Assembly (NCBI GenBank): GCA_046295975.1
Contig: JBKBMG010000005.1
Coordinates: 72,953 to 136,952 of the forward strand
Origin: UBA2357 sp046295975
GTDB taxonomy: Bacteria; Pseudomonadota; Gammaproteobacteria; Burkholderiales; Rhodocyclaceae
DNA: 64,000 bases
Direction: 5' to 3'
This document shows positions 1 through 7,379 of the stretch, piece by piece. The position numbers and the translations under genes were made by a program. Numbering within the stretch: the stretch's first letter is position 1; the number at the start of each line of letters is the position of its first letter. A model generated the notes under the pieces. It saw only the letters and a list, made by a program, of their open reading frames with translations, ran no database searches and was not told the DNA's origin.

Positions 1-2325
1 CCGCCTTACGTCTTCTTCTCCAACCGCAAGGTCGGCACCACCCTGGCGGTGCCGGCCGGCGAAGGCGTGGTGGTGGGGGCCGACATCCTGCTCGAGACGC
101 TGGGCCAGGGGCTCGCGGCGCAGAAGATCACGCCTGCCAGCGAGCTTGCGCTGCTCGATGCGACGGGGCGGGTGATCGCCCACGAGGATGCGGCACGCCT
201 GATCGGCAACGGCACGACGACGGCCGATGCGCTGGAACTCGCACACGCCCAGGCCTTCGGCGTACCGGTGCTGGCGGCGGCGAGCGACTGGTTGGGCGAG
301 GCCGAGGAGGGGGTGGTGCCGACGCGTCGCCTGCGGCTGGACGGCACGGACTGGCGGGTCGGCATACAGCGCCTGAGCCCCGGTAGCGAACCGCTTTATC
401 TCGTCGTCGCCCTTCCGGAGCGGGAACTCCTAGGTTCCGCCTACCGCCTGCGCGACTCGGCGGTATGGATTACCGCCTTCATCGTGCTGTTGTCCGTTCC
501 GCTCACCTGGGCGCTGGCGCGCGGCGTGTCCGGCCCCCTGCGGGCGCTGGCCGACGAAGCGGAAAAGATCGGCCACTTCGAGTTCACCGCGCCGATCCGG
601 GTGCGCTCCATCGTCAAGGAGGTCCAGGCGCTGGCGATGACGATGGGTGGCATGAAGCGTACGATCCGGCGTTTTCTCGACATCAGCACGGTGGTCGCGG
701 CCGAGGCCGATTTCGACCGGCTGCTGCCGCGACTGCTGTCCGAAACCCTGTCCGCCGCCGAGGCCGAGGCCGGCGTGCTGTACCTGGCCGATACCACCCG
801 GCTGGTGCCGGCCGCGGCGATGCGCGCCGATGGCACTACCCTGGCCGACAACCTGCCGGCGCTCGACCTGCACGCGCCGACCTGCGCCGTGCAACGTGCG
901 CTGAGTGGTCGCGGATCGACGCTGGTAAGACTGATGCTGGCAGACCGCGCGGCGCTCGGGTTGCCGACCGACGTGGTCGCCGCTGACCACGCCATCGTGG
1001 TGCCGTTGCAGAATCGCGACGGTCACCTCGTCGGGGCGCTGCTGCTGTTGCGCGACGGCGAAGCCGAGGAGGCGCTGCTCGGCTTCGTCGACGCGCTGTC
1101 GGGCTCGGCGGCGGTGTCGCTGGAAACCAAGGAATTGATCAAGCTCCAGCGCGAACTCTTCGAATCCTTCGTCAAGGTCATTGCCGGCGCGATCGACGCC
1201 AAGAGCCCCTACACCGGCGGCCACTGCGGCCGCGTTCCGGAACTGGCCAAGATGCTGGCGCGCGCCGCCTGCCAGGCGAAGGACGGCGCGTACCGCGACT
1301 TCACCCTCGACGAGCAGGCCTGGGAGGCGCTGCATCTGGCCGCCTGGCTGCACGATTGCGGCAAGGTCACGACCCCCGAGTACGTGGTGGACAAGGCCAC
1401 CAAGCTCGAAACCCTGAATGACCGAATCCACGAAGTTCGTACCCGCTTCGAAGTGCTCAAGCGGGATGCCGAGATCGACTGCCTCAAGGCCATCGCCGCG
1501 GGCGAGCCGGAGTCGCTGGCACGCGCCCGGCTGGCGGCCGAACTGGCTGGCCTGGATGACGATTTCGCCTTCGTCGCTGAGTGCAACCTCGGTGGCGAGA
1601 GCATGGCGGAGGAGCGCATCGCCCGCCTGCAGCGCATTGCTGCCCGTACCTGGATGCGCACCCTGGACGACCGCATCGGCATCTCGCACGAGGAACTGGC
1701 GCGCAAGTCGCGTGTGCCGGCTTCACCCCTGCCCGTGCGGGAGCCACTGCTCGCCGACTGCCCCGAGCATCTCTTCGAGCGTCGCGACAGCGAGCGCATC
1801 CCCGCCGACAATCCATGGGGCTTCCGCATGCGGGTTCCACACTGGTTGTACAACCGCGGTGAACTCCACAACCTGTCGGTCACGCGCGGCACCTTGTCTG
1901 ACGAGGAGCGCTACAAGATCAACGAGCACATCGTCCAGACCGAGATCATGTTGCGCCAGCTCACCTTCCCCCGGCACCTGCGCGACGTACCCGAGATTGC
2001 CGCCGGACATCACGAAAAGATGGACGGCACCGGCTATCCCAAGCGGCTGACCGGCGCGCAGATGAGCCCGCTCGCGCGGATGATGGCGATCGCGGACATC
2101 TTCGAGGCGCTCACCGCTGCCGACCGTCCCTACAAGAAGGGCAAGACGCTCTCCGAAGCGGTCGCCATCATGGCGCGCATGCGCGACGAGGGCCACATCG
2201 ACCCCCAACTGTTCGCGCTGTTCCTCACCGCCGGGGTGCATGAAGAATACGCGCGGCGCTTCATGTGCGACGCACAGGTGGACGCGGTGGACGTGTCGCG
2301 TTACCTCGACCCGCGCGCGGCATGA
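1..2325 (+). CDS. Membrane HD-GYP domain protein (5' end outside window)
   Basis: Predicted cyclic-di-GMP phosphodiesterase acting at the inner membrane. The frame is open from the first base of the window, so the true start lies upstream; the visible part begins in a periplasmic sensor region. A transmembrane helix (about nt 460-520) leads into a HAMP segment (GVSGPLRALADEAEKI), then a GAF-like region and a C-terminal HD-GYP domain. The HD motif is WLHDCGK and the GYP signature is HHEKMDGTGYP, so the catalytic residues are present. About 210 residues separate HD from HHE, more than in a minimal HD-GYP domain, so an extra subdomain is inserted. The activity is inferred from the family; the signal sensed is unknown. 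Confidence 0.9.
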   Translation, partial: PPYVFFSNRKVGTTLAVPAGEGVVVGADILLETLGQGLAAQKITPASELALLDATGRVIAHEDAARLIGNGTTTADALELAHAQAFGVPVLAAASDWLGEAEEGVVPTRRLRLDGTDWRVGIQRLSPGSEPLYLVVALPERELLGSAYRLRDSAVWITAFIVLLSVPLTWALARGVSGPLRALADEAEKIGHFEFTAPIRVRSIVKEVQALAMTMGGMKRTIRRFLDISTVVAAEADFDRLLPRLLSETLSAAEAEAGVLYLADTTRLVPAAAMRADGTTLADNLPALDLHAPTCAVQRALSGRGSTLVRLMLADRAALGLPTDVVAADHAIVVPLQNRDGHLVGALLLLRDGEAEEALLGFVDALSGSAAVSLETKELIKLQRELFESFVKVIAGAIDAKSPYTGGHCGRVPELAKMLARAACQAKDGAYRDFTLDEQAWEALHLAAWLHDCGKVTTPEYVVDKATKLETLNDRIHEVRTRFEVLKRDAEIDCLKAIAAGEPESLARARLAAELAGLDDDFAFVAECNLGGESMAEERIARLQRIAARTWMRTLDDRIGISHEELARKSRVPASPLPVREPLLADCPEHLFERRDSERIPADNPWGFRMRVPHWLYNRGELHNLSVTRGTLSDEERYKINEHIVQTEIMLRQLTFPRHLRDVPEIAAGHHEKMDGTGYPKRLTGAQMSPLARMMAIADIFEALTAADRPYKKGKTLSEAVAIMARMRDEGHIDPQLFALFLTAGVHEEYARRFMCDAQVDAVDVSRYLDPRAA

Positions 2326-2514
2326 TCCTGGCGTCTGGCGCCGACACATGCGCGGGTGGCTTCACGCAACGGTAACACCGCCATGTCACGCTGCGGTCAT
2401 GATCCCAGAAACCGCAGTTGACCGCTTGCGACGGACCCGGAATCCGGAAGAACGCTGCGTTGGAAACCTTCTACCGGCCTCACCGGCCGGGCGTGCGCAA
2501 GGGCGGCTTTCACG

Positions 2515-3762
2515 ATGAATCCGGCGTTCGCGACCGTCGCATCCGCCCGCGCCGGCACCCGCCCGATCCGGGTGCTGATGGTGTCCGACGTGTATTTTCC
2601 GCGGGTGAACGGCGTATCCACCTCGATCGAGACCTTCCGCCGCAGTCTCGCCGAGTTCGGTGTGGACGTGCGCCTGCTGGTGCCGCGCTACGGCGACGAG
2701 CCCGACGCCGAAGGCATCCTGCGAGTGGCCGGGCGGCGTGTGCCGGGCGACCCGGAGGACAGGCTGGTGAGCTGGCGCGACATGCACCACAGCGCCCGCC
2801 GTCTCGCCGCGGAATGCGATCTGGTACACATCCAGACCCCCTTTGTCGCACACTACGCTGGCGTGGCCGCGGCGCGCGTTCATCGGCGCCCACTGATGCT
2901 CACCTATCACACCTTCTTCGAGGAATACCTCCACCACTATGCGCCGTGGTTGCCCGCGGCGTGGCTGCGCGCAGCGGCACGGCGGTTCTCGCGCGCCCAG
3001 TGCAACCAGGTGGATGCGGTCGTCGTGCCGTCCACAGCAATGCGCGACCGCCTGGAGGCCTATGGCGTCACCCGGCCGTTGCAGGTGTTACCCACCGGCA
3101 TTCCACTGGAAGGCTTCGGCGCCGGTGACGGCATGCGCTTCCGCACCCTGCACGGCATTTCCCCGCGCGCCGAGCTGGCTTTGTTCGTCGGCAGGGTCGC
3201 GCATGAAAAGAACATAGCCTACCTCATCGACGTTGCCCATCGGCTCAGGCCGCGTCTGCCCGAACTGGTGTTGATGATCGCTGGTGAAGGGCCCGCCATG
3301 CCGGCCCTGCGCGCCCAGGTGGCGGCCTGCGGGCTGGATGAGTGCGTGCGCTTCGTCGGCTATCTGGACCGGGCGCGGGCCTTGCCGGACTGCTACGCGG
3401 CCGCCGATGCCTTCGTCTTTGCCTCACGCACCGAGACGCAGGGTCTGGTGCTGATCGAGGCCATGGCGGCGAGCCTGCCAGTGGTCGCACTCGCCGCCAT
3501 GGGCACCGTCGACATCCTCGCGCCCAGGCGTGGTGCAGTGGTGCCGGAGGATTCGGTGGAAGCCTTCGCCGAGGCGCTGGGTGGGGTGTTGACGGACCGC
3601 GAACTGCGTGCCCGCCTTGCCCGTGACGCGCAGGCATACAGCGTCGAATGGTCGGACATCGCCATGGCCGGACGACTTGCCCGGCTCTATGCCGAAGTGG
3701 TGGAGGGGGCGTGCGGCGCCTCGGACGGAAGGCACGCCGTCCAGATCGCCCAGGGTTTGTGA
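2515..3762 (+). CDS. Glycosyltransferase family 4 (GT-B fold)
   Basis: A 415-residue glycosyltransferase that probably moves a hexose from a nucleotide sugar to a lipid or polysaccharide acceptor at the cytoplasmic face of the membrane. The N-terminal half opens with RVLMVSDVYFPRVNGVSTSI, typical of GT4 mannosyl- and glucosyltransferases. The C-terminal half has the nucleotide-binding features FVGRVAHEKN and ASRTETQGLVLIEAMAA (the EX7E-type motif). The start is the ATG 189 nt after the HD-GYP gene. It converges on the priming transferase gene. A pair of TGTCA/GGTCA half-sites 11 bp apart lies about 115 nt upstream and could be a weak Pho box. The acceptor cannot be told from sequence; it may belong to the polysaccharide locus or to glycolipid synthesis. 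Confidence 0.85.
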   Translation: MNPAFATVASARAGTRPIRVLMVSDVYFPRVNGVSTSIETFRRSLAEFGVDVRLLVPRYGDEPDAEGILRVAGRRVPGDPEDRLVSWRDMHHSARRLAAECDLVHIQTPFVAHYAGVAAARVHRRPLMLTYHTFFEEYLHHYAPWLPAAWLRAAARRFSRAQCNQVDAVVVPSTAMRDRLEAYGVTRPLQVLPTGIPLEGFGAGDGMRFRTLHGISPRAELALFVGRVAHEKNIAYLIDVAHRLRPRLPELVLMIAGEGPAMPALRAQVAACGLDECVRFVGYLDRARALPDCYAAADAFVFASRTETQGLVLIEAMAASLPVVALAAMGTVDILAPRRGAVVPEDSVEAFAEALGGVLTDRELRARLARDAQAYSVEWSDIAMAGRLARLYAEVVEGACGASDGRHAVQIAQGL

Positions 3763-3832
3763 AGCGAACGACCGTCAGGCGCGCGCGACGCCCTGCAGCG
3801 CAAGCGATCCGCTACGATCCGCCTGGCGGCTC

Positions 3833-5227
3833 TCAATATGCGTTGCGATCCTTCACGACCAGCAGCACGGTCTTGATGATGATCCACAGGTCCAGTCCGA
3901 GCGACCAGCGACGCAGGTATTCCAGATCGAACTCGATGCGCTTTTCCATCTTGTCGATGGTTTCGGTTTCGCCGCGATAGCCGTTCACCTGCGCCCAGCC
4001 GGTGATGCCCGGCTTGACCTTGTGGCGGATCATGTAGCCGCGGATCAGCTTGCGATACATCTCGTTGTGCGACACCGCATGCGGCCTTGGGCCGACGATG
4101 CTCATCCGGCCCTGCAGCACGTTGATGAACTGAGGCAGTTCGTCCAGCGAAGTGCGGCGGATGAAGGCACCGAAAGGAGTGATCCGCTGGTCGTTGCGGG
4201 TAGCCTGCTTGACTACGTCGCCGTTGTCGGTGGCGGTCATCGAGCGGAACTTGTAGACCAGGATCTCGGCGCCATCCAGTCCATAGCGCCGTTGCTTGAA
4301 GATGATGGGCCCAGGAGACGAACGCTTGACGCCGATCGCCACGGCCAGCAGCACGGGTGTGAGCAACACCAGGATGAGGCTCCCCAGCACGATGTCCATG
4401 ATGCGCTTGGCCACCCCGGCCAGACCGGTGAAGGGCGTTTCGCATACCGCCACCACCGGAATGCCGTCGATGTCCTCCATGCGGCCCTGGATCAGGTCGG
4501 TGACGAAGATGTCCGGCACGAAGTAGATCGAGGCAGTGGTGTCCTTGAGTTCGTCCAGCAGTGCCAGCACCCGTGGCTGGGCCGCCATGGGCAGGGCGAG
4601 GTACAACAGGTCGATGCGGTTGTCCTTGACGAAGGCGGCAATGTCGGTGAGCCGGCCCAGCACCGGCGCTTCCGGTGGCGGACTCAGGCGGTCGCCACTT
4701 CGGTCGTCGAAGCACGCCACCACCCGGGTGTTGAGCAGGGCGTTGCCACGCAAGCGCTCGATGAGCCGGGTGCTGGTTTCGTTCACCCCTGCGATTACCG
4801 CGGTGCGCGGTTGAAGATTCGCCGCGATCCAGCGCGGCAGCAGTGAGCGCACGCCGATGTGAGTGGCAATCAGCACCACCGGTGTTGCCGCGAGCCAGGT
4901 CAGGATGGCGGCGGGTGGAAACATGAAAAGGTAGCCGCTCACGTATCCGAACAGCCCGAGCAGCCCGACGATCAGCAGCCAGTCCACGACGACTTTGCGC
5001 ACCACCCGGCGCAGCGGTTCGTACACGCGGACGTTCCCTGGAAACGACAGCGCAAATGCGAGGACCGCGAGGACGGCAATCGCGGGAGACATAGCGATGC
5101 CGTGGATGGCGGCACTGGCCGCCAGCATCGCGACGATGACCAGCGGATCGATCAGACCGCCTACCACACTGGGCAGCGACAGATTGGGGCGGACGAAAGG
5201 GCTGTTGCGATCGAGTGCGCCGAGCAT
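3833..5227 (-). CDS. Undecaprenyl-phosphate sugar phosphotransferase (priming enzyme)
   Basis: Starts polysaccharide repeat-unit synthesis by transferring a hexose-1-phosphate, usually glucose, from UDP-sugar to undecaprenyl phosphate at the inner membrane. The 464-residue protein has the WcaJ/EpsB layout: several N-terminal membrane helices, a central Rossmann-like CoA-binding-type domain (about residues 140-270), one more hydrophobic helix (LGSLILVLLTPVLLAVAIGV), and a C-terminal bacterial sugar transferase domain with YKFRSM, TSLDELPQ and KPGITGWAQVNGYRGET. It is transcribed away from the export genes across a 395-bp intergenic region. Glucose as substrate is inferred from the family. Confidence 0.92.
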   Translation of the reverse strand: MLGALDRNSPFVRPNLSLPSVVGGLIDPLVIVAMLAASAAIHGIAMSPAIAVLAVLAFALSFPGNVRVYEPLRRVVRKVVVDWLLIVGLLGLFGYVSGYLFMFPPAAILTWLAATPVVLIATHIGVRSLLPRWIAANLQPRTAVIAGVNETSTRLIERLRGNALLNTRVVACFDDRSGDRLSPPPEAPVLGRLTDIAAFVKDNRIDLLYLALPMAAQPRVLALLDELKDTTASIYFVPDIFVTDLIQGRMEDIDGIPVVAVCETPFTGLAGVAKRIMDIVLGSLILVLLTPVLLAVAIGVKRSSPGPIIFKQRRYGLDGAEILVYKFRSMTATDNGDVVKQATRNDQRITPFGAFIRRTSLDELPQFINVLQGRMSIVGPRPHAVSHNEMYRKLIRGYMIRHKVKPGITGWAQVNGYRGETETIDKMEKRIEFDLEYLRRWSLGLDLWIIIKTVLLVVKDRNAY

Positions 5228-5622
5228 GGGCGACTGGACTCCTTAAGGAAAGGGCTTGATTTGTTGCGCTGCAGAATCTAGGAAGAATAACGGTACACCA
5301 AGGGCATCCGATGGTTCGTAACGAAAGTGTTTCATAAGATTAACCGGTGCTCGCTCAAGAATCGATGGCTTGCAAGCATATTGTTTTAATAAACATATGG
5401 TTATGTATCAACTGTGAAGGCGATTCCTCCAAAAGGATATCTTTTGTGCATCATTCTGGTGCATCACGGAGCATGGCAGGGTACTAGACGTATGGTATGT
5501 TTGATTTCAAGCGCATAGTCCGGGATGGTTTGCTGTATAGCAGCATGCCGAACGGCTGGCATCCGGCGTATCCCACAAGGGGGCGTCGGTTTCATTGATT
5601 GGTTCATCGCTGGAGCAGACGT
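5228..5622. other. Divergent intergenic region of the polysaccharide locus
   Basis: This 395-bp stretch is clearly more AT-rich than its surroundings and separates the divergent priming-transferase and export genes, so it should hold both promoters. A direct repeat of GTGCATCA occurs at 5446-5453 and 5459-5466 (13-bp period), which could be a regulator site. I searched both strands for a GG-N10-GC sigma-54 core and found no convincing one, nor a clear sigma-70 pair. No credible coding frame is present. Confidence 0.55.
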
Positions 5623-6078
5623 ATGCGACGACACGCTTTATTCAGCGGTGCCGGCCTGGGCGTTGCAATCGCCGGTCTGGTGCTTGCTACCACAGTGCAC
5701 GCGACCGAGCCCGCGCCGTCCGTGCCCGCACCGTTCGCCTTGCCGAGCGCACCTGCCGGCAATGGCCTGGGCCCCATGGCCCGGCTGGAGTCAAGACTGC
5801 AGTTCGTTGCCGCGGGCAGTGTTTCGGGCTTGGGCTACGAGCGTGAATCGGTGGTATTTGATCCGGTGTCGACGATGAGCGGCTGGCCGTTGTCCGATCA
5901 CATCGGGGCAATGGCGAATGCCCCGCTGGCCTGGAGCGGCCAAGATGGCGCCGGGGCCTGGTCGGGGTGGGGCGGGGCCGCACAGCGCGGCCCGGAGTTA
6001 CGCGAGATCGACAAGACGACCCTCGCGCTGGTCGCACTGTTGATGATCGGAATGGTGGCGGCACGCCGGTTTTCGTGA
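5623..6078 (+). CDS. Small exported protein with C-terminal membrane anchor, unknown function
   Basis: I do not recognise this 151-residue protein. It starts with an arginine-rich signal peptide (MRRHALFSGAGLGVAIAG...), has an Ala/Pro/Gly-rich middle, and ends with one hydrophobic helix followed by RRFS. That tail resembles the helix-plus-basic-end part of protein-sorting signals, but no PEP motif precedes it. The ATG at 5623 has a GGAG about 8 nt upstream, better than the in-frame TTG at 5599. It lies 70 bp upstream of the export lipoprotein gene, same strand, so an accessory envelope role in polysaccharide export is plausible. It could be a surface or membrane-tethered structural protein. 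Confidence 0.7.
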   Translation: MRRHALFSGAGLGVAIAGLVLATTVHATEPAPSVPAPFALPSAPAGNGLGPMARLESRLQFVAAGSVSGLGYERESVVFDPVSTMSGWPLSDHIGAMANAPLAWSGQDGAGAWSGWGGAAQRGPELREIDKTTLALVALLMIGMVAARRFS

Positions 6079-6148
6079 GCGTCGTTTGATGAAGACAGAA
6101 CAACGCGCGGGCCGCGATACCGGTCCGCTGAGCGTGAGAGGAGGCGCG

Positions 6149-7309
6149 ATGGCGCAGGGGGGTTGGAGGCTGATCGGGGCGGTGGTCCTGTCAGCCATGT
6201 TGTCGGCGTGTGCGGCGATTCCGGGCATGAGCGGATCGGCGATGCGCGAACGTTCGTCCGTCGAGCTGCCGGTACGCACCGGTGATGAACTGGTGCCGGC
6301 GCATGTAACGCTGCGGTCGATCGACGCGCAGTTGATCATCGACCAGTACCGTGCAGAGGCAGCGTCCGAGCAGGCCGCTCCGGCGCAGGCCAGACCGTTG
6401 CCACAGCATGCGGACCGCTATCTGGACTACAAGCTGGGGCCGGGCGACATCATCAACGTCATCGTCTGGGATCATCCTGAACTCACGATACCCGCCGGTT
6501 CGTACCGTTCGGCGGAAGTGTCAGGCACTTTGGTGGCGGAGGATGGCACCATCTTCTACCCCTATGCGGGCATGCTGAAGGTCGAGGGATTGTCGGTGCG
6601 CGAGGTGCGGGAGATCCTCGCCAAGCGCCTGGCAGACTACATCGAGAAGGTGCAGCTCGACGTGAGGGTGGTCGCTTTCCGCAGCAAGCGCATCTATGTC
6701 GTTGGCGAAGTCCGCGAGCCGGGGTTGCAGGAGATCAATGACCTGCCTGTGACAATGCTCGATGCCGTCAACCGCGCCGGCGGCTTTTCCCCCGAGGCCG
6801 ATCACAGCCGCGTGTTGTTGACGCGTGGTGGTGATACCTACCGGGTGGACTTGCAAGCGGTGTACGAGGACGGTCAGACTTGGCGGAACATCCGCCTGGA
6901 GGCCGGCGACATCCTCAATGTGCCGGATCGTCAGTACAACAAGATCTTCGTGCTTGGCGAGGTCGCAAAGCCTGGCTCCTACGTCATGAACAAGCGCCGG
7001 GCGACGCTGGCCGAAGTGCTGGGTGACGCCGGTTTCGTCAATCCGATCACCTCCAATCCGGGCTGGATATTCGTGCTGCGCGGCGACGTTGATCGCCCCG
7101 AGCTGTTCCACCTAGATGCCCGTTCTCCCGATGCGCTGCTGCTCGCCGACCGTTTCCCGATGCGTCCGCGCGACATCGTCTATGTGGACGTCGCCGACGT
7201 TGCCCGCTGGAACCGGGTGATCACCAACATCCTGCCGACGGCGACGATGCTGAACACGATCAGCAACGTTGAATATCCGCTCTTCGGTGGCCGCCAGGGC
7301 CAGCCGTGA
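6149..7309 (+). CDS. Wza-type polysaccharide export outer-membrane lipoprotein
   Basis: Forms the outer-membrane exit channel for an exopolysaccharide. From the ATG at 6149 (GAGGAGGCGCG just upstream) the product has 386 residues, a lipoprotein signal with lipobox LSAC and lipidated Cys21, a polysaccharide-export domain starting near LGPGDIINVIVWDHPEL, and following SLBB domains (RIYVVGEVREPGLQEIND; KIFVLGEVAKPGSYVMN). A longer reading from ATG 6089 would put about 20 charged residues before the signal peptide and is less likely. The tyrosine kinase gene follows 70 bp downstream, the usual Wza-Wzc pairing. Confidence 0.92.
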   Translation: MAQGGWRLIGAVVLSAMLSACAAIPGMSGSAMRERSSVELPVRTGDELVPAHVTLRSIDAQLIIDQYRAEAASEQAAPAQARPLPQHADRYLDYKLGPGDIINVIVWDHPELTIPAGSYRSAEVSGTLVAEDGTIFYPYAGMLKVEGLSVREVREILAKRLADYIEKVQLDVRVVAFRSKRIYVVGEVREPGLQEINDLPVTMLDAVNRAGGFSPEADHSRVLLTRGGDTYRVDLQAVYEDGQTWRNIRLEAGDILNVPDRQYNKIFVLGEVAKPGSYVMNKRRATLAEVLGDAGFVNPITSNPGWIFVLRGDVDRPELFHLDARSPDALLLADRFPMRPRDIVYVDVADVARWNRVITNILPTATMLNTISNVEYPLFGGRQGQP

Positions 7310-7379
7310 CCGCGCCGAACCGCCCGCGACCGTCGTCGCGGGCGCCTGTCCGGGCGTTGCCCCAACTACTGGAAGTTGC

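Noticed and set aside
5530..5570. GG-N10-GC match (CGGCTGGCATCCGGC) upstream of the small exported protein
   Set aside because: Only the doublets fit; neither TGGCA nor TTGC is present around them in the proper place.
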